Positions 12,534 through 23,850 of a DNA stretch of 64,000 nt are shown here, one piece after another. Position 1 is the stretch's first letter. The number at the start of each line of letters is the position of its first letter. Source of the stretch: Arachis hypogaea (taxonomy: Eukaryota > Streptophyta > Magnoliopsida > Fabales > Fabaceae); assembly GCF_003086295.3 (NCBI RefSeq), contig NC_092053.1:114709905-114773904 (forward strand), read 5' to 3'. Below the pieces are notes generated by a model. The model saw only the letters and a program-made list of their open reading frames with translations, made no database searches and had not been told where the DNA came from. The translations under genes were made by a program, and so were the position numbers.

Positions 12534-13970
12534 ATGACCAGAAATAGGGATAAAGAACCTCTCTTGACTCCTGATCCTGAACCTGAGAAGACTCTAAGGA
12601 GACGTTTACAACTAGCTAAAGCACAACACTCCGAAAGAGACCTTTCAGAAAGTTTTGAACAAGAAACAGAGGACATGGCCGAACCTCAAGAGGAGCCCAG
12701 AAAGGTCCTTGGTGACTTCACCATGCCTACCTCTGACTTTTATGGCAGAAGTATCTCTGTACCTACCTTTGGAGCTAAAAATTTTGAGCTTAAGCCTCAG
12801 TTAGTCTCTCTTCTGCAGTAGAACTGCAAATTCCATGGACTTCCATTGGAAGATCCATATCAGTTCTTAGCTGAATTCATACAGATCTGAGATACTGTAA
12901 AGACTAATGGAGTAGATCCTGAAGTCTACAAGCTGATGCTCTTTCCCTTGGCTGTAAGAGACAGAGCTAAGCTATGGTTGGATGCACAACCAAGAGAGAG
13001 TCTTGACTCTTGGAAAAAGCTGGTTAATGCTTTTCTGGCTAAATTCTTTCCCCCTCAAAGGATGAGCAAGATTATAGTGGAAGTTCAAACCTTTAGACAA
13101 AGAGAAGGTGAATCCCTCTATGAAGCTTGGGAAAGATACAAGAAACTGATCAGGAGATGTCCTCCTGACATGCTCTCAGAATGGTCCATCATAGGCGTGT
13201 TCTATGATGGCTTGTCTGAGATGTCCAAAATTTCATTGGACAGTTCTGAAGGTGGATCACTCCACTTGAAGAAAACACCTGCAGAAGCAAGAGAACTCAT
13301 TGAAATGGTTGTAAATAACCAATTCATGTATACTTCTGAAAGGAATCCTGTAAAGGATGGGACCTCTCAAAAGAAAGGAGTTCATGAAGTTAATACTTTG
13401 AATGCCATATTGGCTCAGAACAGGATCATGACCCAACAAGTCAATATGATCTTTCAGCATCTGACTGGGATGCAAACTGCAGATGGAAGTACTCAGGAAG
13501 CTTCTTCTGACATAGAAGCTTATGATCCTGAACAAACCACCATGGAGGAGGTGAATTACATGGGAGAATCTTATGGAAACACTACAACCCTTCATGGAGG
13601 AACCATCCTAATCTTTTATGGAAAGATCAACAGAAACCTCAGCAAGGTTTCAATAACAATCAAGGTGGAAGGAACCAGAATATGTTCAATAATAGACCAC
13701 CATTCCCATCTTCTCAAGAAAATATGAAAACCTCTAAGTAGAGCCTCTCTGACTTAGTCTCTCTGGATTCCAGACTCTCTAAGACCACTCATAGTTTCAT
13801 TAATGAAACAAGGTCCTCCATTAGAAACTTGGAGGTACAAGTTGGTCAACTGAGCAAGAGGATCCCTGAGATTCCTCCTGAAACTCTTCCTAGTAATACT
13901 GAGGTAAATCCTAGAGAAGAGTGCAAGGCCATAACCATGGAGGTGAAGGCTGAATTGGAAGAGAATGGGG

Positions 13971-14493
13971 TGGCATTGAACGCCAGTGAAGGACATATCA
14001 CTGGGCGTTTAACGCCCAAACTAGCAGCAAGCCTGTCGCTGAACGCTAGTGAGGAACCCTTCACTGGGCGTTCAACGCCCATCCTGGTAGCAGAGCTGGC
14101 GTTGAACGCCAGCCAGGGAGCACTGGCTGGGTGTTTAATGTGCAAACACCCAGGCTTTCTGGCATTGAACGCCAGTGAGGAACCCCTCACTGGGCATTCA
14201 ACGCCCAACTAGGCAGGCTTTTTGGCGTTAAACGCCAGTGAGAAACCCCTCACTAGGCGTTCAACGCCCAACCATGCAGCCATTCTGGCGCTGAACGCCA
14301 GTGAGGAACCCCTCACTGGGTGTTCAACGCCTATTCACCCAGGGAACCTGCCGTTGAGCGCCAGCAAGGACATCCCTGCTGGGCGTTCAACGCCCAAAAT
14401 GTTAGAGGGACTGGCGTTTAACGCCAGTCAGAGTGGACAGACATCAAGGCGTTTGATGCCCAATAAGCTAACAGAGATAGCATTGAACGCCAG
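13971..14493 (+). repeat. 63-bp in-frame palindromic minisatellite inside gag
   Basis: Units start at 13971, 14034, 14097, 14160, 14223, 14286, 14349 and 14412, exactly 63 bp apart; a final partial unit starts at 14478. Each unit has the form TGGCGTTGAACGCCA, then an inverted repeat such as CAGTGAGG-AACC-CCTCACTG, then GGGCGTTCAACGCCC, then a variable spacer of about 15 bp. It encodes a 21-residue repeat of the type LALNASEEPLTGRSTP. The central arms vary together: unit 3 has CAGCCAG with CTGGCTG, and unit 7 has CAGCA with TGCTG. Confidence 0.95.
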
Positions 14494-14602
14494 TTAAAGC
14501 ACACCCTTTGAGCGCTTAAACCCCACTCAAGAACCCTCTAGCTCATAACCAAAGGAAACCATAAAGACCATTGAGGTTCCTTTGAATGCACTTCGGTAGT
14601 GT

Positions 14603-15295
14603 ATGAGTTCTGATGACTACTCATCCTCGGATGAGGATGAAGAAACTAGGGAAGAGCAAGTTGCTCGGTACCTAGGAGCTCTTATGAAGCTGAATGCTAA
14701 GTTATTTGGTACAAAGCCTCTGGAGGAAGAACCTCAACTGCTTACCAAAGAACTCCATGCTTTGGTTCAGCAGAGGCTACCTCAGAAACTTCCAGATCCT
14801 GGACACTTTCTGATTCCTTGCATCATAGGCACCATGACCTTTGAAAAGGCTCTGTGTGACCTAGGGTCAAGCATAAACCTCATGCCACTCTCTGTAATGG
14901 AGAAGATGGGTATCCTTGAGGTACAAGCTGCAAATATCTCATTAGAGATAACAGACAAGACAATGAAGAAGCCATATGGCTTAGTAGAGGATGTTTTGGT
15001 GAAAGTTGAAAACCACTACATCCCTGCAAACTTCATAGTCTTAGACATAGGAGAGGATGAGGATGACTCTATCATCCTTGGAAGACCTTTCCTAGCCACA
15101 ACCAATGTTATCATTGATGTGGCTAAGGGAGAACTGACCCTACAATTAGGGGAGGATCAAATCTTTTTCAAGATGCCTCATCCTAATTCTCCCTCTAAAA
15201 GAGAGATAATTGTGCAACACCTAGTATTCCAACCCTCTCTTTCTGTGCAGAGCTTTACAGAGCCCCAAAACATCAATTCTAAGTTTGATGTTGGG
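14603..15295 (+). pseudogene. Aspartic protease region of family A
   Basis: The 231-residue open stretch starts with an acidic segment, then carries the retrotransposon protease signature: [20 protein letters not shown] with the active-site Asp in DLGSS (DLGAS in element E), and the flap-like ILGRPFLA near residue 160. The protease cleaves the gag polyprotein. It reads in the same frame as the minisatellite upstream and the tail domain downstream, so it is part of one original frame rather than a separate gene. Confidence 0.85.
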
Positions 15296-15547
15296 TAACC
15301 GTCAACAAGGTCTAAGCACAAAGGTACTAAGAAGAAAATACCTAAAGGCTGGAGGGACAAGAAAGTCCCAACTGAAGGCCTCTCACCTAGCATGAGAGTT
15401 GTCTTCACCAAGAATCTAGTCTTACCACATACAGTGAGTCGTGTCCTCTCTCTAGAGCATGTGGAGCTCATTCATGAGAGGACAGGAAGAAAATTCACTG
15501 TAAGGGGCAAAAATCTGAGCCCATACTCACCTCCGTAAAGAGCTAAC

Positions 15548-15595
15548 CGTCAAGCTAGTGACGTTAAAGGAGCGCTTGTTGGGAGGCAACCCAAC
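15548..15595 (+). ncRNA. Post-pol two-hairpin motif, family A copy
   Basis: It starts 9 bases after the stop at 15536-15538. It reads as a CGTCA...TGACG hairpin, then AGCGCT, then GTTGGG-AGGCAA-CCCAAC. Near-identical copies follow pol in element E (49571-49618) and the protease region in family B (26999-27046). Its role is unknown. Confidence 0.7.
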
Positions 15596-15727
15596 CTTAA
15601 TTAATTATTATTTCCTTTCATTTTGTTTTTCTTTCAGTTACTTTTAGAGTCATGATCATATGCAGCATTCAGAACAGAGACAGAATTTCACAACAATAAA
15701 AACAGAACGCTCTGGATGAAGTGTTAA

Positions 15728-15840
15728 AGTTGAACACCAGCCAGGGTATCCCTGCTGGGCGTTCAACGCCCATCATGGGCAACAATGCTGGCGTTGAACG
15801 CCAGCCAGGGAACAGCTCCTGGGCGTTCAAACGCCAATGT
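15728..15840 (+). repeat. Extra copies of the family A palindromic unit outside gag
   Basis: Two more units built from CCAGCCAGGG...CCTGCTGG, GGGCGTTCAACGCCC and TGGCGTTGAACGCCA, in the noncoding stretch after the post-pol motif. The unit is therefore not confined to the protein-coding region. Confidence 0.85.
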
Positions 15841-16148
15841 AGAGAAGTAGGAAATCTGGAATTCCCTAGCCTCTCAGGACCTGTGGGTCCCACAGCATCT
15901 TCACCTACCCTACTTACTTTCACACTTCCCCACACACACTTCTCTATAAACCCTTGTCCAATCACATCCATTTCACTTTCCCACACCATCATAACAACCA
16001 CTCCCCTTTCCTATAAATACATCACTTCATAACCCTTCATACACACACCTCTCATACACCACAACACACCCCACGGCCGAGCCCTCTCTTTCCCTCCATC
16101 TCCTTCTATTTTCTTCTTCCTCTACTCCATTCTTCCCTTTTCCTTATT

Positions 16149-16168
16149 TTTGCTCGAGGATGAGCAAA
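16149..16168 (+). promoter_or_regulatory. Internal hairpin before the third frame
   Basis: TTTGCTC, loop GAGGAT, GAGCAAA form a perfect 7-bp stem followed by AAGTTTTAATTTT. It resembles the pre-LTR hairpin TTGCTTG-GGGA-CAAGCAA but with different, still complementary arms. Confidence 0.55.
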
Positions 16169-16221
16169 GTTTTAATTTTGTTGTTGGAAAAGCATAGCTT
16201 TTTTTCTTTCCATTACCATTC

Positions 16222-17386
16222 ATGGCACCAAAGGTTGGAGACTCCTCTGGAAAGAGGAAAGGAAAGGCAGTAGCCATTTCCTCTGAATCTTGGGAGATGG
16301 AAAGATTCATCACCAAAGCTCATCAAGACCACTTCTATGAAGTAGTGGCAGAGAAGAAAGTGATCTCGGAGGTCCCTTTCATGCTCAAGAAGAATGAGTA
16401 TCCGAAAATCCAAAGAGAAATCCAGAGAAGAGGTTGGGAAGTCTTAACCAATCCCATTCAGGATGTTGAGATTCTCATGGTATAAGAGTTCTATGCTAAT
16501 GCATGGGTTACAAAAACCATGACACTAGTGTGAACCCAAATCCTAGGAATTGGATCACCATGGTCTGAGGAAGAATCTTAGATTTTAGCCCGAAAAGTGT
16601 GAGGTTGGCATTCAACTTGCCTCTAATGCAAGGAGATCCTCATCCTTACACTAGGAGAGTCAACTATGATTATAGATTGGATCAAGTGCTCTCAGATATC
16701 TGTGTGGAAGGAGCACAGTAGAAAGAAAATTCCCAAGGCAAGCCCATTCAATTAAGAAGGGTTGACCTAAAGTCCATAGCTAGAGGATGGTTGGTATTCA
16801 TCCAAAGATCCATTATCCCCACTAGCAATCGGTCAGAAGTGACTGTTGACAGAGCCATCATGATCCATTGCATCATGATTGGAAGTGAGGTAGAAGTACA
16901 TGAGGTGATTCCTCAAGAACTGTACAAGGTAGCTGAGAAGCCTCACACCAATGCAAGGTTGGTATTCCCACACCTCATTTGTAATCTATGTAATTCAGCT
17001 GGAATTGCTATAAATAGAGACATCTCCATTGGGGAGGACAAGCCCATCACCAAGAAGATGATGGAGAAAACTAGAGAGCATGCACAAGAGCACGTGCAGC
17101 AGCCTCCTTATGAGATCCCTGAGATGCCTCAAGGGATGTATTTTCCTCTCAAAGCTATTGGGATCAATGGCAAACTTCTCTTAGAGAATTGAGCACTAAC
17201 ATAGAACAATTGAGGATGGAGCATCAAGGGCATGCTACCACCCTCAATGAAATCAGAAAAGATCAAAGAGCCATAAGGAAATACCAAAGGGCTTTGAGGG
17301 AAGAGCAACAAAGGCAAAAGAGTGACATAGAAGAGATCAAGCATCACATTGGATCCTCAAGGAGGAGCACTAGCCGCCACCATTAA
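16222..17386 (+). pseudogene. Third-frame protein of family A (putative plant transposon protein), degenerate
   Basis: The start ATG at 16222 begins MAPKVGDSSGKRKGKA. The frame then shows ERFITKAHQDHF and YPKIQREIQRRGWEVLTNPI, which I recognise from the protein often encoded downstream of pol in legume Athila-like elements. After a stop near 16483 the homology continues in shifted frames, notably SIIPTSNRSEVTVDRAIMIHCI near 16795-16880 and a glutamine/arginine-rich C-terminal coiled-coil-like segment (17189-17386). Its function is unknown; it occupies the envelope-like position, but I see no signal peptide or membrane segment. Confidence 0.7.
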
Positions 17387-18495
17387 AGGTGGACTCGTTC
17401 TCTTTTACTTCCTTTCCTTTTCTGTTTTCTGTTATGTTTTATCTGTTCACTTGTTCTAGTTGCATGATCATTTGCATTGATGTCTTAAAGTTGTAAAATG
17501 TTTCATATATCTCTCACCTTGCTTAAAAGAAAATTTTATTTGAAAAGAATTGCGAGATACATGAATTTCAAGTTTAAAATAAGAATAGTTTAATTATGTT
17601 GATGTGGTGGCATTGCTTTTGTTTTCTGAATGTATGATTAAATAGTGCATATTTGAAGTTGAAATTTTAGAATGTTGGCTCTTGAAAGAATAAGGAAAAA
17701 GGAAAAGTATTATTGGTAATCTGAAAAATCAATATTAATTTTTGAAGCAAGAAAAAACAGCAAAAAGAAAAAGAAAAAGCATGTTGCAAAAGAAAAAAAA
17801 AATATATGCATGCGAAAAAGAAAGAAAAAATGGTGAAAAGAAAAAAAGATAAAAAGCAGAAAAATCCATTACTGCCCAAAAATGCAGGAAAAGGAGGGCA
17901 GATTGAAAAAGTTAGTAACCCTTTAAACCAAAAGGCAAGGGTAGAAGGACCTAAGGCTTTGAGCATTAATGGATAGGAGGGACCAAAGGAATAAAATCCT
18001 AGCTTAAGCGGCTCAAACAAGTTGTCCCTAACCATGTGCTTGTGGTGTGAAGGTGTCAAGTGAAAAGCTTGAGACTGAGCGGTTAAAGTCGTAGTCCAAA
18101 GCAAAAAGAGTGCGCTTAAGAACTTTGGACACCTCTATCTAGGGACTCTAGCAAAGCTGAATCACAACTGAAAAGGTTCATCCAGTTAAAGTGTCTGTGG
18201 CATTATTGTATCCAGTGGTAATACTGGAAAACAAGGTGATTAGGGTCATGGCCAAGACTCTGAAAGATGTGTTCAAGAATAAAAAAAACTGAACTAGGAG
18301 AGTCAATAATATCATCTAGATTCTAAGTTCCTAAAGATGCCAACCATTCTGAGTTTCAATGGATAGTGAGATGCCAAAACTATTCAGAAGCAAAAAGCTA
18401 CTAAGTCTCGCTCATCTAATTGTAACTAAGCTTCATTGGAAACTTAGAAATTTATTTGTATCTTAATTTTCTTTTTTATCCTACTGTGTTTTTAG
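17387..18495 (+). other. Noncoding 3' region of family A
   Basis: Purine-rich and AT-rich sequence between the third frame and the pre-LTR hairpin. Its last 330 bp match bases 1-297 of the window. No gene is supported. Confidence 0.65.
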
Positions 18496-18532
18496 TTGCT
18501 TGGGGACAAGCAACGGTTTAAGTTTGGTATTG
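18496..18532 (+). promoter_or_regulatory. Pre-LTR hairpin of the full-length family A element
   Basis: A perfect 7-bp hairpin, TTGCTTG (18496-18502), loop GGGA, CAAGCAA (18507-18513), followed by AAGTTTGGTATTG up to the 3' LTR at 18533. Confidence 0.65.
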
Positions 18533-20109
18533 TGATGAGCGGATATTTTATACGCTTTTTGGCATCATTTTCATATAACTTTTTAGTATGTTTTGTTTAG
18601 TTTTTATTAAGTTTTTATAGGTTTTAGTGTTAAATTCACATTTTTGGATTCTACTATGAGTTTTTGTATTTTTGTATAATTTCATATATTTTCTGGCTGA
18701 AATTAAGGAGCTGGAGCAGAAGTCTTATTCAGAGATAGAGAAACCACTACAGATGCTATCCGGATCTGACCTCCTTGCATTCGGAAGAGCTTTTCTGGAG
18801 CTACAGAAGTCCAAATGGAGTGCATCAACGGCTATGAAAAGTTGACTTCCAGATCTTTCCAGCAATATATAATATTTCATACTTTTCTTTGGATTAGAAG
18901 GCCCAAAACTGGCGTCCAACGCCAGCTACCTACCCCCTTCCAGGCGTCCAGCGCCCACAGAGCAGAGACCAGCATCCAAACGCCCAAAGAGGACCCCCTA
19001 GCTGGCATTCCATGTCCAGAGACCTCATAGCACGTGGATCTCATCAAAGCTCAGCCCAAACACTTTCCAAGTAGGCCCCAGAAGTGAATTTTAGCACTAG
19101 ATAGATTGTTTTACCCTTACTAGTCATCTGCTTAGTATTTAAAGTGTATTTTGCATAATCATTCAGACATCACGCATACTTTATAGTCTTATTTTTGAGT
19201 TTTACATTGTATTTCTCATCAGTATGAGTTTCTAAACCTCCTAGGTTGAGGAGAGGAGCCCTGCTGAGTCCTATGAATTAATAAAAATATTACTATTTCT
19301 TCTCCGATCCGTGTTTGATTTATTTCTAAGATGTATACTCGATCTTTATTGTGGTGAATAGGATGATCAGACAATCAGCTCTGTTCATCACATTAAGACG
19401 AACGTGCCTGACAAACACCCGCGTCTACTTGGGTTCGTGTGAATACGTGACTGGAAAGTACGGGCCAACTGCTATGTTTATACATCTCTCAGATGGCTAA
19501 TCCACGACTTCATTGGGGACTTCTCGAGACACCAGTTTAGCCAATTTTTAGGGAGATTAGGGTCTCCGTGGTATAGGCTAGAATCCTAAGAAGCAGCATC
19601 CTCTGATCCGGAAGATTCGACCTTGTCTGTGGCATTTTGAGTAGGATCGCCAAGAGAACGACTTGCTATGCGCTTCACCCTTCGTCAGATTGGATGACCA
19701 CGGCCAATGGCGTTTAACCTGTAGCAGAAGAGATCAATGACCACGGCCCATGGTGTTGATCACATACAGCCTGTCATAGAAGAAGATCATTCAGAAGCAG
19801 AAAAGATAGTAGTACTAGAGTTGATTCAGAAAGACAAAGAAACTCCAATCCTTAACCTTATTCCTATCAGTATTTTCTATCCCTTTTGCTTTATTAGTTA
19901 TATGTCTTCATAGTTTAATAATCTTACAAATATTTATCTATCAATCCAACAACCTTCTGATCTACCTGACTAAGACCTGTAAGATAACCATAGCTTGTTT
20001 CAAGCCACCAATCCTCGTGGGATCGACTCTGACTCGCTCAGGTATTACTTGGACGACCTAGTGCACTTGCTGGTATAACAGTACAAAAGTGTGGGGATTC
20101 GTGCCACCA
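18533..20109 (+). repeat. 3' LTR of the full-length family A element
   Basis: 1577 bp, TGATGAGC...GTGCCACCA, pairing with 9298-10873 throughout. It is followed immediately by the target duplication TCTCT and the interrupted family B gag. Confidence 0.92.
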
Positions 20110-20262
20110 TCTCTCAAGTCTCAAGAACGATGATTTATTGATTCATCTGCTGGAGGGTCTCCATATAGAAAGACCCCCTGAGAAGGCATTGGAATTGATA
20201 GAAACAACGACAGCTAATAACTTCATATATTTATCAAAAAGGTCCACTAAAAAGGGTGTAAT
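20110..20262 (+). pseudogene. Middle of family B gag between two insertions
   Basis: A short gag piece with PEKALELIETTTANNFIYLSKR, equivalent to the [22 protein letters not shown] segment of element E. It joins 8647-9297 on its left across the family A insertion. On its right it joins 24832 (TMDEILAQNKLLTQQ) across the solo LTR. Confidence 0.85.
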
Positions 20263-20829
20263 TGTAAGACCCAGAACTTTTGAAAAGTCTTATTATGATC
20301 AAGTCTCAAATCATATAGTTATTTATAGCCTTAATTTCAGAGATTATTTTATTAAAGGTAATTAAGGCAAGTTTTGATTTATTGAATTTGAGATAAGTTA
20401 TGATTATTATCCAATTTTATAATTATTGGATTATTTTCTATATTTAAATTATAAAGTTGATAGTTATGAAATAATAAGGATTTTATATGATTTGGATTAG
20501 ATAATTAATATTTTAAATATTAATATTGCTATTTTAGAAAATGAAGAAATTAAGTATATTATTTCTAATTATTTGGTTGGGACATTTTATTGAAAATAAT
20601 TTATGAAATTGATGAGCAAATAGTATTTTTATACATTATTATTAATGGATTAGAATTTATTTCTAATTACTATAATATCCCTATTTTTATTTTGAAATTA
20701 CTAAAATGCCCCTAACCCTAATTTTTGAAAGAGAAACCCTAACCCTAAAACCCTAACCCAGTAACCCGTTTCTTCCCCCACAACCTAGCACACACAAATA
20801 CTCCCTAATACCACAGCAGCAGCGGCTGC

Positions 20830-21830
20830 AACGTGAAAGAGGGAAACGAAGGGAGAAGGGGGAAACAGGGGAGGGGTTTGCGGAAGCAGATTGAGAGAGG
20901 AGGAAAGGCGGCGCGGTGGAGGCCACTGCCACCGTCGCCGCCGCTGCTGACAAGGAGGGGAGAGATCTGTGAGGGCCGAGGAAGGAGAAGGAGGAGAGAA
21001 AGACTCGCACCGGCATGCGGGCTTCACTGCCGCCATCGCGCCGTCACCTAACCGAGGGAGAAGACCGTCGCGCCTCACTGCCTCGCCACCGCCGAACTCA
21101 CGCGCAGAGAGAGAGAAGATGCGCGAAAGGGAGCCACCGCGGGGAAGCCATCACCGCCTGTCACCGTCGCCGAGCGTGGGCCTTCGCCGTTCTCCTCGTC
21201 ACCGACCAGCTTGTCGCATCACCGCTGATGCGCCGTCACCGCGCAGTCATCCTTGTCACAGAGCCAGCCGCCGCCGAGCTTCCACAGCCGCCGCGTTTCA
21301 CCGCGGTTGAGGGCGTCTCCACCACCGCACCTTGGCCGATGGTGCTGCCGATCTATTGCTCCGCGGTGCCTAGCTGGAGCTTCTGTTGCTAATGATGGAG
21401 GTCGATGGTTGCCGGAAGACACCATTGTTGTTGCTGCCGAAGGAGAGAGAAGTCGTGCCACTGTTCTGGCCGCCAGGAGCAATCTTGTGGCCGCTAGAAA
21501 CACCACCGGAGATGCCGTCACTGGGCTCAGTCACTTCTTCTTGGTTGTGGTAAGGATTTTGTTTTTGGCTTTGGTCCTTTTTGAATTCTCGGAATGCTGT
21601 AGTTACTGAATGTTGTTGCAGCCGCCTCTGTCGCCGAAAACAGCCACCGAGTCCCCTGCTTTGGTAAGAATTTCCGAGTCGAAAGGCCTTTTGTCGCTGC
21701 TCTGTAAGCTTATGCTGAGGCATTGCGGTGTTGTCCATCATAGGGTTGTGGATTCGTGCTTGCATTCCATGCTCGGAGCTGCAGCTGCCTCGTTTTGTCA
21801 TCCCAGTAGGTATTTATGTTTGGAAAGTCT
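20830..21830. other. GC-rich segment inside the family C LTR
   Basis: A block rich in GCCGCC, CCGTCACCG and GAGAGAG words, equivalent to 59500-60330 in the reverse copy. All six frames give long low-complexity Arg/Pro/Ser strings without known domains, and they do not match frame for frame between the copies. I read it as a noncoding promoter or 5' leader region. Confidence 0.55.
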
Positions 21831-23625
21831 CGCGTTAGTATTCTGTTGTGTTCGGTTAATGAATATGAGTTTTGATAACGTGGGGTCGAGTCCTGATTAT
21901 TGTAGGTTGCGATTAGTGTTGCTATGGTTATTGCGAACGTGACTTAGAGCTGAGGTTTTGGTTGCCGTCAGTTCGAGTTGAGGTGGAAAGGACTCTGTGA
22001 GACTTTTGGGTTATGGATTTGCGTTTTGAGGTAGGGGCACTTTCCAAAAACTATGTTTTAAGTACTGGAATTATTACATATGGATACTATTGTGAGATAT
22101 TGTGTATTTGGTGATTGTATCTGCCTTATGTGTTATTTGATTGACTCGAGTGATTATGGATGTTGGTTTGGTTGAATTGTTGTGCGGCTTTGTGAAATGT
22201 AATGTTTTGAAGTGATTCTTTAAAGATTTGAAATCTGAGTTTAATCCGTTGAGGATTGATTTAATTTGATTCAATTATTTGATGATGTGAAAAGTCGAAT
22301 GCACTTTTGAATTCAGCCTGGTTTACTTTAATTGACTTGATCTTGGACAAATGATTTGTTACTGAACCGTTTCTTTAAAGCTTTGGAAATGAGTTAAATC
22401 GGTTGATATTGAGTTGATTTTGAAATGGTTTTCTTGAGATATGCCACTGAGGCGACTGTTAGATTTAGCTTGCTTTGAATTGATTTCTGGTTTTGAGCTG
22501 TTGAAAAAGAATGAGAAACGGTTTAGTTGGGACCCGAACTGGGTGGCAAAAGTCCAAGTTTTAGGAGAGGTGCTGCCGAAATTTCTACAAAATCCTAGTC
22601 TTGTTTGAAAAGTTATTTAAAAAGGATTGGATTTGAGAAGTTGTATTATTTGATTTATTAAGAGGATATTTATATTTTCAAGCTTAATTTATTTAGTGAA
22701 CTTTATGCCTTGAGTTTGACTTATTTAGAAATGAATTATTTTTATCGTTTGAATCACTGAAGAAAAGAATGATGCTCTAATATTGATTTCAATATAAAAA
22801 GGAGCTCTTAGTGATTTCAAAGGAATCTAGACTTTTGATTGAGTAATTAAGTTTGAGGCATTTTGGAAGAGTTAGAAAAATAGGTTCCAAAAAGAAACCT
22901 GAAAGTGGTTTGATTCAAATGAACCGGTTTCTTTTCAAATGAGTTGATTTTTGGACCGGGTTGGAACTTGTGATTTTGTATGGTCGGTTTCATAATAAAT
23001 TCAGTTTTATTTACTTGAACCGAGAATCCATGATTTTAAGAGTTTCAATGAATTTTAAGGAATTGATATAGGTTGACCTTCCCTAAAGACTTGGGACTCT
23101 ACCGAGAAGCTTTTGTTATAAAATCCCATTGTTGGATGGGTGGTTTTGAATACTTTGAAATAAATCCTTAACTTGTCATGGTTTTGGAAGTTTTGGAAAG
23201 AGAATGCCGAGAGTGGCTTTGTTTTAAACAAGGAACTCACTTTGAGTAAATTTGGCTTATGAGCCTAAGATGATTTGAGAAATGAGATCTTTAAAGCCAA
23301 GGCTGAAAATAGTCGAAATTTGATTTTAAAGTGAAATGGCTTGAGAAAAGTGATTTGTGGCTTAAATGTCGGTTTTATGAATTTGATGATGTTGAATGGT
23401 TGAAGTGCTATTTTGTTATGGGCCGGAATGGCTGTGTATGATTATGAATATTGGCTGGTTCTGGATTGAACCGTGAGCCGGAATGGCTGTGTATGATATT
23501 GATTTATGGCTGATTGCCGAATGAGTTATGGGCCGTATGGCTGACTATGAATTATGAATTTAAGCCGGATGGCTGAGATGGATGTTGATCCATGGCTGGG
23601 ACTGAATGAATATATGCTTGAGATA

Positions 23626-23850
23626 CCTGGGTAGTAGCAAGGGTTGTGGTTCGTCCCACTTGCTCCAGGTCAGAGACTGTGACACCTGGGTAGTAGCGGT
23701 AGTAGTGGTGATTCCACTCGCTCCAGGTTGAGCTTTTAAACACCCGCCTGGGTAGTAGCCGCAGTAGTGGTTATTCCACTGGCTCTGGGTTGAGCAGGTA
23801 GTAGCAATGGGGTTGTAGCTCAAACCTACTTGCTCCGCGATGGGTGTTTC
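23626..23850 (+). repeat. Imperfect tandem repeat in the family C LTR
   Basis: About four units of 47-62 bp built on CCTGGGTAGTAGC ... CACTNGCTCCAGG, starting at about 23626, 23685, 23747 and 23794. The same array is at 57410-57620 in the reverse copy, and one unit-like stretch occurs in family D near 55440-55490. Confidence 0.75.

Larger units (their letters stand above)
12534..15538 (+). pseudogene. gag-protease-integrase-tail frame of family A, broken
   Basis: The start is placed at 12534 because MTRNRDKE aligns with MTGRRGET of element E. Gag follows ([63 protein letters not shown]). In-frame stops lie at 12819 and 12888, and a frameshift falls between about 13600 and 13829. The frame then passes through a 21-residue repeat region (13971-14493), an acidic linker, and an aspartic protease with CDLGSSINLMP (near 14858) and IILGRPFLA (near 15070). 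After a stop at 15296 it continues in frame to 15538 with about 79 codons that resemble the C-terminal tail of integrase. No RT, RNase H or integrase core was found. Confidence 0.85.
9298..20109 (+). mobile_element. Family A LTR retrotransposon, full length, gag-protease only
   Basis: A 10,812-bp element flanked by a perfect 5-bp duplication TCTCT (9293-9297 and 20110-20114), inserted in gag of family B. The LTRs of 1576 and 1577 bp begin TGATGAGC and end GTGCCACCA. The internal order is primer site, a 1.6-kb T-rich leader, gag with a 63-bp minisatellite, protease, a short integrase-tail-like domain, a post-pol motif, a decayed third frame and a pre-LTR hairpin. The polymerase and integrase cores are absent. 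The LTRs differ by several percent by eye, so the insertion is much older than element E. Confidence 0.92.

Noticed and set aside
13971..14493. Regularly spaced repeats resembling a CRISPR array
   Set aside because: The organism is a plant; the repeats are coding, imperfect and palindromic with no unique spacers of foreign origin.
20708..20762. CCCTAA-rich words suggesting an interstitial telomere
   Set aside because: Only a few imperfect CCCTAA units mixed with CCTAAAA; the reverse LTR copy has the same, so it belongs to the LTR.
20753..21942. Several long frames in the GC-rich part of the family C LTR, both strands
   Set aside because: They are low-complexity Arg/Pro/Ser strings with no domain, and the frames are not conserved in the reverse copy at 59500-60330.
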